From NCBI GenBank assembly GCA_003230355.1, contig QIDD01000034.1, forward strand, positions 1 to 8,193: a DNA stretch of 8,193 nucleotides, written 5' to 3'. Shown one piece after another: positions 1 through 5,281 of the stretch (its first letter is position 1; every line of letters starts with the position of its first letter). The stretch comes from Methanobacteriota archaeon. GTDB lineage: Archaea; Hydrothermarchaeota; Hydrothermarchaeia; Hydrothermarchaeales; SZUA-236. A program made the position numbers and the translations under genes. Below the pieces are notes generated by a model. The model had not been told where the DNA came from, ran no database searches, and saw nothing but the letters and a program-made list of their open reading frames with translations.

Positions 1-655
1 ATGCCGTAGAAACTCCGCTCTCCCCAGTTATGAGATAGAAATAACCTCCAGGTAACAGCTCAGCATCAAAGTAAACGTTAGATGAATTAGGACCTGTGTA
101 GTTTTCTCCCGTAAGCCCATAGCCGATCTTCTTTCTGCCTTCTGATCTTTTAGTGACAAATCGGTGAAACATTGAATTACCACCGTCAGCAGCGACAACA
201 ACACGGGGTTTTATTCTTTCAACGCCGCCATTTATCTTGACAGTTAGAAAATCAATCTTTCCACCTTTCTCTAAAACCTCTCCGATTTTTGAGTTAAGAT
301 AGACCCTGCACCCCGCCTCTTCAGCCTTTGCAACCGTGTCCACTTCGAAGGAATCGTTATCGGGTCCTCGTTTGAAGAAATATTCTGGGGAATGAGACTT
401 TAATTGAAAAAAATTACCTGATGGGGGGTGCCAGTTTGAAATATAGACCTTGTTTTCAACCTTTAAACCAATTTCATCGATTATCGCGGGAAGTTCACCA
501 TTCGCAGAGGCATCAAGCTTTGTCTTAGTATGCTCACCGACTCTGGAATTTTTTTCCACGAGAACCGTATCAAGTCCTAACTTGGAGCATCTCAATGCAG
601 CAACAGACCCTGCAGGCCCCGCCCCCACAACTAGTACGTCACATTCAATTGTCAA
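1..655 (-). CDS. Geranylgeranyl reductase family FAD-dependent oxidoreductase (N-terminal part, runs off the window)
   Basis: About 218 residues are visible, open to the window edge; the C-terminal part is missing. The N-terminus has a Rossmann dinucleotide-binding motif (CDVLVVGAGPAGSVAA, about residues 5-20) followed by the acidic strand end LVEK. Near residue 170 is VVVAADGGNS, the second FAD-contact motif of this flavoprotein group, and near 208 is PGGYFYLI, matching the PxxYxWxFP-like substrate-side signature of the family. Members reduce double bonds of geranylgeranyl chains of archaeal lipids or of related isoprenoids; the exact substrate cannot be told. The start is TTG at 655-653: it is the only usable start before an in-frame TGA at 670-668, and GAGGTG (669-664) sits 8 bases upstream. 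The gene is divergent from the winged-helix gene and paralogous to the reductase at 1555-2808. The sequence GEHTKTKLDA after the FAD strand lacks the PxxCGG-like cysteine seen in many members. Confidence 0.85.
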   Translation of the reverse strand, partial: MTIECDVLVVGAGPAGSVAALRCSKLGLDTVLVEKNSRVGEHTKTKLDASANGELPAIIDEIGLKVENKVYISNWHPPSGNFFQLKSHSPEYFFKRGPDNDSFEVDTVAKAEEAGCRVYLNSKIGEVLEKGGKIDFLTVKINGGVERIKPRVVVAADGGNSMFHRFVTKRSEGRKKIGYGLTGENYTGPNSSNVYFDAELLPGGYFYLITGESGVSTA

Positions 656-663
656 GCACTTAG

Positions 664-669
664 CACCTC
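664..669 (-). promoter_or_regulatory. Ribosome binding site that fixes a TTG start
   Basis: GAGGTG on the minus strand, 8 bases before the TTG at 655. It decides the unusual start of the left-edge reductase gene, which has no ATG or GTG in frame upstream of its Rossmann motif. Confidence 0.6.
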
Positions 670-694
670 AGGACTGATTTTAATCATAAAACAG

Positions 695-702
695 TATATA
701 AA
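695..702 (-). promoter_or_regulatory. TATA box of the left-edge reductase gene
   Basis: The minus strand reads TTTATATA, an excellent archaeal TATA element. A start of transcription about 25 bases downstream falls near 672, just before the GAGGTG at 669-664 and the TTG at 655, giving a leader of about 17 bases. The element is nearly symmetric, so use in the plus direction cannot be excluded. Confidence 0.5.
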
Positions 703-761
703 TCCTTTGGAGAAAACGAAAAATAAATGTCGAAAACCGTGTTTTTGGGAAAAAATTTTCA

Positions 762-771
762 CCCCCCCCCC
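762..771. repeat. Run of ten C in the divergent intergenic region
   Basis: A homopolymer of ten C inside the 210-base gap between the divergent reductase and winged-helix genes. It lies outside both coding regions as called here. It could be a length-variable tract or an assembly/sequencing weak spot. Confidence 0.6.
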
Positions 772-823
772 AATAAACGCAGGATCATGTTTTTTAAAAG
801 AGTTTGTTTCTGCGATGGAAAAA

Positions 824-833
824 TTTAAAAATA
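824..833 (+). promoter_or_regulatory. Probable TATA box of the winged-helix gene
   Basis: TTTAAAAATA lies 33-42 bases before the ATG at 866, with a purine-rich stretch just upstream that could act as BRE. It predicts transcription starting around 853-856, close to the ribosome binding site AGGTG at 854-858. This is inferred from spacing only. Confidence 0.4.
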
Positions 834-865
834 GAAAAAACATTGGTTCCATTAGGTGTATATGT

Positions 866-1171
866 ATGGCTGAAAAGATGGATGAGAAAATGGCGTATGA
901 ACGATTGAAGATGCTCTGGGAGCAAAACATCAAACCCCACATGCTCTTCCTAATCCTTAGAACACATGAAGACGGAAAGTTCTACAGGGGAAAATGGTTT
1001 GTGGACCGGGGTTATGATCTTACCGAAGTCTACGACGCCATCGAGATACTGGTCGCTAAAGGTGACCTAACAAGGCAGGGAAAGAAAACGAAAATAACAC
1101 CAAAGGGACGAAGGATACTCAAGCTTGTGGATGATGTCGTTGAGACAGCCTCAAAGACCATCATTAAATAG
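866..1171 (+). CDS. Small winged-helix DNA-binding protein
   Basis: A 101-residue basic protein with a winged helix-turn-helix fold as judged from its pattern: an N-terminal helix (YERLKMLWEQ), an amphipathic helix HMLFLILRTH, a recognition-type helix near residues 51-65 (DLTEVYDAIEILVAKG) and a typical wing plus last helix (LTRQGKKTKITPKGRRILKL, 68-87). This layout is common in archaeal ArsR/MarR/PadR-like regulators; no ligand-binding domain is visible. The start at 866 is chosen because AGGTG (854-858) lies 7 bases before it. The reading frame stays open far upstream, through a run of ten C, and has another ATG at 815, but neither upstream start has a ribosome binding site. It is divergent from the left-edge reductase gene, so it may regulate itself and that neighbour; this is inference. 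The regulon is unknown. Confidence 0.75.
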   Translation: MAEKMDEKMAYERLKMLWEQNIKPHMLFLILRTHEDGKFYRGKWFVDRGYDLTEVYDAIEILVAKGDLTRQGKKTKITPKGRRILKLVDDVVETASKTIIK

Positions 1172-1200
1172 CCAAGGAAAAAGGAGGAGGGTTAGCTTGT

Positions 1201-1311
1201 TTATATTAGAAGGCCGAAGGTGTATAGGATATAAATGATGAATGTGGTCAATGCCATGTTATAGACAGCAGTTGCTTCGGCTCTTTTTCGTTTTCAACAA
1301 ACCGCACCCAT
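1201..1311 (-). pseudogene. Degraded or recoded copy of a tiny membrane peptide gene (in-frame TGA)
   Basis: Read from ATG at 1311-1309, the frame gives MGAVC, a TGA at 1296-1294, then KRKRAEATAVYN followed by a hydrophobic stretch (MALTTFIIYILYTFGLLI) and TAA at 1203-1201. Length and layout match the ORF at 1414-1527 just upstream on the same strand: both begin MG, have a Lys-Arg pair at positions 7-8, then EA, AV and N, then one membrane-spanning segment. The TGA stands exactly where the other has Trp6. An in-frame ATG also lies at 1323, and ATG at 1257 could start an 18-residue peptide that is almost only the membrane segment. TGA works as a normal stop in several genes of this window, so a broken copy is the simplest reading; a sequencing error or a chance resemblance remain possible. 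Confidence 0.35.
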
Positions 1312-1330
1312 GCCATTTATCATGCCGTAT

Positions 1331-1357
1331 ATTTTTATCTTGTATAAAGATATAAAT
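1331..1357. repeat. Imperfect A/T-rich palindrome over a candidate promoter
   Basis: TATCTT (1336-1341) and AAGATA (1347-1352) form a perfect 6-base inverted repeat around a 5-base spacer, extended outwards by further T/A pairs after one mismatch. It overlaps the candidate TATA box at 1351-1358. It could be an operator, but A/T-rich sequence makes such palindromes by chance. Confidence 0.3.
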
Positions 1358-1358
1358 A
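1351..1358 (-). promoter_or_regulatory. Candidate TATA box before the tiny membrane peptide copy
   Basis: TATTTATA on the minus strand within a strongly A/T-rich patch. Transcription starting about 25 bases downstream would begin near 1328, just before the in-frame ATGs at 1323 and 1311. The same patch reads as TATAAATA on the plus strand. Confidence 0.3.
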
Positions 1359-1413
1359 ATTGTTCCAATTCAGACAGCCCCGGATGCCCACCGCTCTGGA
1401 GGCGAAATCCTTC

Positions 1414-1527
1414 TTACGCCCCGTTATATATCAGCCAAAGCAGAAGAAGCGCCGCGCCAAGATTTATAAGGATATTTTGAACTGCACTATCTTGAGCTTC
1501 TCCCCGCTTCCATAGATGATGACCCAT
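1414..1527 (-). CDS. Tiny single-span membrane protein, 37 residues
   Basis: The frame from ATG at 1527-1525 to TAA at 1416-1414 encodes a polar, basic N-terminal part (MGHHLWKRGEAQDSAVQN, 1-18) and one strongly hydrophobic segment (ILINLGAALLLLWLIYNG, 19-36) that should span the membrane, with positive charges on the N-terminal side. GGTG lies 7 bases before the ATG as a possible ribosome binding site. It begins 27 bases after the stop of the reductase-family gene at 1555-2808, on the same strand, so co-transcription is likely. I do not recognise the family. Support is the membrane-protein pattern, the position, and the similar ORF directly downstream at 1201-1311. An accessory membrane subunit of the neighbouring reductase is a guess only. 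Confidence 0.45.
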   Translation of the reverse strand: MGHHLWKRGEAQDSAVQNILINLGAALLLLWLIYNGA

Positions 1528-1554
1528 ACTCACACACCACGGTGGGATTGTCGA

Positions 1555-2808
1555 TTATAGTTTATAAATTTTCCTGTTCACCGCTGCATGAGCGTGAAGA
1601 TAGATTATCGCCAGGCGTTCAGACGCATTTAACAAAATCTGTTTCAACTTGCTTTTATTCCAGGATTCAAGTCGGGATGTGATGCGCTCCTCATCTCCAT
1701 GGATCAGTTTGGACACTGCGCCCGGTGAGATGAGGTTTCCGCAGAGCCCTGATAGGAGGAGATAGCTCCTGCGTCCGCTGAGATCGCTGATGTCTTCGAG
1801 CAGGCTGATGAGCCGGTCAGATTCCCTGAGTATAAGCCCAAGCCTACGGTCCAGATTTCGCTGATAACTGCTTAAAGGCTCGCCTTTTTGCAGACACCGC
1901 GCTGCCGTTTTTCCAGCCACATCGCCGCAGATTATCGCTGGCAGAAATCCCTCAACCAGGGGCTTGATGTTTTGAGACGCCGCCTCACCTGCGAGCAGAA
2001 CCGACCCATATTGCCTCTTCCTGCTCAACGGCTCAAATGATACGGTCCCACTCTTCTCCAATGTCTGTCTGGCATCTTTGAGCTGAGCCGCTACACGGGC
2101 AAGAGCGATAAAATCCTGAAAACACTGCCTGATATCTGCATCAGAATCGATTGTGCCAACGCCGATGTTCGCCCGATTATCTGAGAGCGGGAAGATGTGA
2201 GCGTAGCCGCCGGGCGCGAAATCACCGAAATAAAGCTGATCCAACTCTGGAGACTCAAGGGTAGCCCCTTCGTATTCATAGACAACAGCCTGCCCCATCC
2301 TCGCACCCGCCACTCGCTCGCCAAGCGATTTGAGCACCCTTGATTCTGCTCCATCGGCCCCTATCATGACTTTGAACTCAACCTCAAATATTTCATCTTC
2401 CTTTTTGATCTGCGCCCTTCCACCACCCCCTGATCTATCCATGGTTGCATCAATAAACTCGGCTGACAAAATTAGATCAGCACCGGAATCAACCGCCCTC
2501 TGAGCGAGCCATTTGTCAAAGGCGGAGCGGTCTATGGCATAGCTTGACCAGGGCCCGCCTCTTCGAACATAACTGATGTCGTCTACGATGAATTCAATCC
2601 CTTCAATGCGGTGTTTAAGCAGATAACTCGGTGTTTTAAATGGCAGATAAGGTAGCAGATAGCTACCTATTGCGCCTGAACATGTGATTGGAACACCGAT
2701 TTCTGGCTTTCGCTCGACAAGTATTGTTTTAAGCCCTGCAGCCGCAGATGCCGCAGCCGCGCTGCAACCTGCCGGCCCTGCACCAACCACCAAAACATCG
2801 CATTTCAT
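1555..2808 (-). CDS. Geranylgeranyl reductase family flavoprotein, divergent paralogue
   Basis: A 417-residue FAD-dependent oxidoreductase, about the usual length for archaeal geranylgeranyl reductases. Seen in order: Rossmann motif VVGAGPAGCSAAAA (7-20), VERKPEIG (31-38), the PITCSGAIG segment with Cys43 (the family's PxxCGG-like region near the active site), YAIDRSAFDKWLAQRA (90-105), MIGADGAESRV (148-158), PGGYAHIFP (199-207, the PxxYxWxFP-like motif), NIGVG (214-218), and LLAGEAASQNIKPLVEGF (271-288). In most members the last block reads GDAAG...GGG; here it is GEAAS...VEGF, so the FAD-contacting Asp is Glu and the Gly triplet is lost. Known members saturate isoprenoid chains of membrane lipids or quinones; this protein may have a different substrate. 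ATG at 2808 follows only a weak AGGG, and the TATA box fits a leaderless message. A tiny membrane protein gene follows 27 bases downstream. Confidence 0.88.
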   Translation of the reverse strand: MKCDVLVVGAGPAGCSAAAASAAAGLKTILVERKPEIGVPITCSGAIGSYLLPYLPFKTPSYLLKHRIEGIEFIVDDISYVRRGGPWSSYAIDRSAFDKWLAQRAVDSGADLILSAEFIDATMDRSGGGGRAQIKKEDEIFEVEFKVMIGADGAESRVLKSLGERVAGARMGQAVVYEYEGATLESPELDQLYFGDFAPGGYAHIFPLSDNRANIGVGTIDSDADIRQCFQDFIALARVAAQLKDARQTLEKSGTVSFEPLSRKRQYGSVLLAGEAASQNIKPLVEGFLPAIICGDVAGKTAARCLQKGEPLSSYQRNLDRRLGLILRESDRLISLLEDISDLSGRRSYLLLSGLCGNLISPGAVSKLIHGDEERITSRLESWNKSKLKQILLNASERLAIIYLHAHAAVNRKIYKL

Positions 2809-2832
2809 TTCCCTTTGGCATGGACTAAACGC

Positions 2833-2841
2833 TTATAAAAA
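2833..2841 (-). promoter_or_regulatory. TATA box of the second reductase-family gene
   Basis: TTTTTATAA on the minus strand, centred 29 bases before the ATG at 2808. That spacing puts the predicted transcription start at or within a few bases of the ATG, suggesting a leaderless or nearly leaderless message, which fits the poor ribosome binding site. Confidence 0.45.
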
Positions 2842-2924
2842 CATATCCATCCCAACACGTTTTCAACTCCTCCTCTGACTCTGGTTAAAATACCTGGCCA
2901 TCCCTTTTACAGATGATGCCTGCA

Positions 2925-2965
2925 GCCTGCCCCATTTTGGCTAGTGGCTAGGGATTGGGGCAGGC
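2925..2965. repeat. Hairpin overlapping the stop of the cysteine-rich gene
   Basis: GCCTGCCCCA (2925-2934) and TGGGGCAGGC (2956-2965) are perfect 10-base inverted repeats. Inside the 21-base loop, CTAG-TGG-CTAG (2941-2951) can form a second small stem. The right arm lies in the last codons of the cysteine-rich gene and its TAG stop is in the loop. No run of T follows on the minus strand, so it is not a classical intrinsic terminator; it may protect or mark the 3' end of that message. Confidence 0.6.
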
Positions 2966-3088
2966 CCTGAGGTCTTCAATAGTCCTGTAGGCGTAGGAGT
3001 AGATGCAGAGGTCTTCGCCGCAACTGCAGTCATGGAAGTTGCATTTCATACATCCCCAGAGGTTTGATTTGAGATTGAGTTTTTTCAT
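2948..3088 (-). CDS. Small cysteine-rich, probably metal-binding protein, 46 residues
   Basis: The frame from ATG at 3088-3086 to TAG at 2950-2948 encodes six cysteines, at 13, 16, 21, 23, 28 and 43, with the core reading WGCMKCNFHDCSCGEDLC (11-28). The CxxC pair followed by HxCxC spacing is what a small zinc or iron-sulfur site would need; a second part without cysteines (YSYAYRTIEDLRA) looks helical. I do not recognise the family. Cysteine density, the lysine-rich start and the lack of any competing frame make it a convincing gene. The nearest ribosome binding site candidate is GAGG 10 bases upstream, so translation initiation may be weak. It lies 116 bases downstream of minD on the same strand, with its own possible TATA box, and ends in a hairpin. 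Too short for many gene-calling cut-offs, so it is easily missed. Confidence 0.65.
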   Translation of the reverse strand: MKKLNLKSNLWGCMKCNFHDCSCGEDLCIYSYAYRTIEDLRACPNP

Positions 3089-3161
3089 CTTCACACAGCC
3101 TCAACCGTTTTTATCTGCCATGTACTAGGCGCCGCATCTTATTTGAAGAATATTTCAATTT

Positions 3162-3169
3162 TATTTAAA
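3162..3169 (-). promoter_or_regulatory. Candidate TATA box of the small cysteine-rich gene
   Basis: TTTAAATA on the minus strand, matching the archaeal TATA consensus, in the gap between the minD stop and the cysteine-rich gene. It predicts a transcript starting near 3139 with a leader of about 50 bases. AGATAAAAAC near 3106-3117 is a weaker alternative. Confidence 0.35.
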
Positions 3170-3204
3170 AAACAGCCGCCGCACATCCTGAATAATGGAG
3201 ATAT

Positions 3205-3975
3205 CTATCTTCTCAAAATGCCGCTGAACCAGGTTTTGATCCTGCTAAAGAATCCTTCTTCTTCAAACTCGATCTCCCGGCCGATAAGCGATGAAGATAG
3301 ACGCAGCACCTCCCGTGAAACCCTGGCACTGTGGTAGCGTGTGACAAAAGGCACCTCATAGGCAAGTGCGTCTTTAACCTCCTCAGAATCGGGCACAATA
3401 GATATGACATGGGCGTCCAGCGTGCTTTCGATCTCAGCAACCGAAAGCTCCCTGGGCTTACCCTCCACACGATTTACGATCACGCCGATAATCTTTGCAC
3501 CCATTCGCTCTGCAAGTATCTTCATCTTCAGCGCGTCTGAAACCGATGAAACCGTGGGAAGCGTGACAATCAAAACCTCCTGCCCCTCGTCCATAACCAT
3601 CGCTGCGTCCCTGCCCGCCGGCGCGTCGATAACAAGAATCTCAATTTCACGGGGAACCTCTTTAAGCGCGGTCTTGAGCATGTCCATGTTGCGCTCGCTG
3701 AACCCGTCCAGGGTAATGCCTGCAGGAATTACTTTCACACCCTCAGGCCCCTCGTAGAGCACGTCTTCAATGCTGAGCCTGCCGCTGAGAGTATCGATAA
3801 GTGCCACAGGCGGGTTTCGAATCCCCATGATTATTTCAAGGTTTGCCATCACAACGTCGGCGTCGAGTACAGCCACGTTTTTGCCCAGCCGTGCAAGTGA
3901 AACTGCGATGTTTGCAGCGAGAGTTGTCTTACCAACTCCACCTTTGCCGGATGCCACAACAATTGTGCGTGTCAC
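3205..3975 (-). CDS. minD: MinD/ParA-family P-loop ATPase with C-terminal membrane-targeting helix
   Basis: A 256-residue deviant Walker A ATPase. The P-loop is SGKGGVGKTT (9-18), with the signature lysine K11 and the nucleotide-binding K16; LDADVVMANLE (37-47) is the switch I/A' region, and ILVIDAPAG (113-121) is Walker B with D117. Family members dimerise on ATP, bind membranes and position other complexes. The C-terminus (EGFFSRIKTWFSGILRR, 240-256) alternates bulky hydrophobic and basic residues, like the membrane-targeting amphipathic helix of bacterial MinD. No MinE or MinC homologue is in the window, and archaeal MinD homologues serve varied roles, so the cargo is unknown. The start is GTG at 3975-3973, overlapping the pgk TGA by two bases (GTGA) with GGAG inside the end of pgk, so the two genes are translationally coupled. 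The stop is TAG. Confidence 0.9.
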   Translation of the reverse strand: MTRTIVVASGKGGVGKTTLAANIAVSLARLGKNVAVLDADVVMANLEIIMGIRNPPVALIDTLSGRLSIEDVLYEGPEGVKVIPAGITLDGFSERNMDMLKTALKEVPREIEILVIDAPAGRDAAMVMDEGQEVLIVTLPTVSSVSDALKMKILAERMGAKIIGVIVNRVEGKPRELSVAEIESTLDAHVISIVPDSEEVKDALAYEVPFVTRYHSARVSREVLRLSSSLIGREIEFEEEGFFSRIKTWFSGILRR

Positions 3976-5207
3976 GCTACGTCTCCGCCCGCCATTTTCA
4001 TAGCCTCAATTCCCGGCAGCGGCTGATCTGAGAGAAATGAAACCGTGGCCCCGCCGCCTGAACCTATATGCGATATCTTGTCTCTGAGCCCCGCCCGTTT
4101 TGCGACAGTTGTAAGATGGCCGCCTCCGATAACTGAAAGCGCCTTTGAATCACCCATAGACTTTAAAATCGACTCCGTCCCCTGGCCGAACCCGTTAATT
4201 TCAAAGACCCCTGCAGGCCCCTTGGCGATAACCACCCTTGCGCCTTTAATCGCTGTGGAAAATGCCTTCATCGTCTCAGCTCCAATATCAAGCGCCTTTT
4301 GATCTGGAAAACCGTCAATCCCGGATTCCCCCCGGCCGCCGCCCGCTTCTTCAAAAGCAAGATCCACCGGCAACAAAATCTGTCCTTTAAACCGATTCAA
4401 AAGTTCCCCCGCCTCAGACACCAGTTCTTTGTATCCAAGGTCTTTTACAACCTCTCGGTTCGCGCTCCCAACGTCCTTTCCAGAGGCCATGAGAAATATA
4501 AGGGCCGCAACGCCTGAGAGCAGCACCTTGTCTGCAACACCCTTTGAAAGCACGTTTTTCGTAATCAAAAAGGAGTCATCGGCTTTTGCTCCGCCCAGGG
4601 CAAAGACCCGCGGCGTCTCCTTTGAATGAAGCACCTTTGTAAGCGCTGTTATCTCCCGCTCCATGCTTGGCCCGATGCAGCTGGGAAGAACCATTGGAAA
4701 GCCTACAACAGATGGCTGCGCCCGATGTGAAACTGCAAAGGCATCGTTAACATAGAAGTCCACATAACTTGAAAGCCTTCGCACAAGATGTGTTTTAGCC
4801 TGTTCGATAGGCGGCTTTTTGCATATCATTTTCGAAGTTTCTTCAGAACAAAACCTCACATTTTCAAGCACCAAAACCTCGCCCGCGCTAAGACGGTCTA
4901 TCTCCTTTTTCGCGCATGACCCGAAAACATCATCAACATAGCTTACCCTGCCCTTGACAAGGCTGTTTAAGACTTCGCTGTGCCGCCGCAGGGTTGTGAA
5001 ATCCCCTTTGCCAGGTCTGGACTGATGGGCGATGAGCACTACCTTTGAGTCTTTCAACCGCTCCAGAGTCTTCACATATCCTTTGATACGGCTTGTGTCC
5101 AGTATCCCCCCGCTCACAGGGTCAAGAGGCGAGTTTATGTCCGCCCGAAAAAGAACCTTCTTACCTCTGAGATCAAAGTCGTCGAGTGTGTGTAACCCCG
5201 CTGCCAT
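3972..5207 (-). CDS. pgk: Phosphoglycerate kinase (archaeal type)
   Basis: Transfers phosphate between 1,3-bisphosphoglycerate and ADP, in cytoplasmic glycolysis or gluconeogenesis. The 411 residues match the family length. Visible blocks, numbered from the ATG: VLFRADINSP (18-27, substrate-binding Arg, Asp, Asn), AHQSRPG (60-66), VLENVRF (113-119), YVNDAFAVSHR (152-162), ALGGAKADDS (203-212), IAKGPAGVFE (327-336), SVIGGGHLTTV (358-368) and HIGSGGGATV (380-389), the last corresponding to the TSTGGGA nucleotide loop of bacterial enzymes. The longest frame starts at GTG 5216, but that GTG is part of GAGGTG (5219-5214), which sits 6 bases before the ATG at 5207; the ATG start is preferred. The TGA stop overlaps the minD start. 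An A/T-rich stretch (5231-5245) upstream is a possible promoter; if transcription began at 5216 the GTG could serve a leaderless message. Confidence 0.93.
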   Translation of the reverse strand: MAAGLHTLDDFDLRGKKVLFRADINSPLDPVSGGILDTSRIKGYVKTLERLKDSKVVLIAHQSRPGKGDFTTLRRHSEVLNSLVKGRVSYVDDVFGSCAKKEIDRLSAGEVLVLENVRFCSEETSKMICKKPPIEQAKTHLVRRLSSYVDFYVNDAFAVSHRAQPSVVGFPMVLPSCIGPSMEREITALTKVLHSKETPRVFALGGAKADDSFLITKNVLSKGVADKVLLSGVAALIFLMASGKDVGSANREVVKDLGYKELVSEAGELLNRFKGQILLPVDLAFEEAGGGRGESGIDGFPDQKALDIGAETMKAFSTAIKGARVVIAKGPAGVFEINGFGQGTESILKSMGDSKALSVIGGGHLTTVAKRAGLRDKISHIGSGGGATVSFLSDQPLPGIEAMKMAGGDVA

Positions 5208-5213
5208 GCCTCC

Positions 5214-5219
5214 CACCTC
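5214..5219 (-). promoter_or_regulatory. Ribosome binding site deciding the pgk start
   Basis: GAGGTG, 6 bases before the ATG at 5207. Its last three bases are the GTG at which the longest reading frame begins, so a longest-frame call would add three residues wrongly. Confidence 0.6.
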
Positions 5220-5281
5220 GAACTACACACTTATAATATTTATTGAAATAACAATCCAGCATTTTTTCGGAAACGTCGCTA

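Noticed and set aside
707..865. N-terminal extension of the winged-helix protein by up to 53 residues
   Set aside because: The frame is open but passes through the C10 tract, is low-complexity and lysine/proline rich, has no ribosome binding site at 707 or 815, and overlaps the probable promoter; AGGTG supports 866.
652..942. Minus-strand frame of 96 codons
   Set aside because: It overlaps the divergent promoter region and the start of the winged-helix gene, and its translation resembles no protein pattern; it looks like a chance open frame.
1294..1296. Selenocysteine or Trp decoding of the in-frame TGA
   Set aside because: TGA ends several clear genes in this window, no SECIS-like element was recognised, and the partner ORF has Trp rather than Cys at this site; decay or sequence error is simpler.
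1172..1554. tRNA or other structured RNA gene in the gap
   Set aside because: No cloverleaf, T-loop (GTTCRA) or CCA-proximal stem could be found; a weak GGAT...ATCC pairing near 1382-1409 is not enough.
2925..2965. Intrinsic transcription terminator
   Set aside because: The stem is good but no T run follows on either strand.
3404..3757. Plus-strand frame of 117 codons over minD, and similar long frames opposite pgk
   Set aside because: They lie opposite strongly supported genes, are Ser/Pro/Thr-rich as expected for antisense frames, and show no domain.
608..4220. Recurring CCTGCAGGCCC-like strings (near 608, 2770 and 4208) as a dispersed repeat
   Set aside because: Each encodes Gly-Pro-Ala-Gly in a conserved motif (the Rossmann loops of both reductases and the KGPAG of pgk), so similarity follows from protein constraint.
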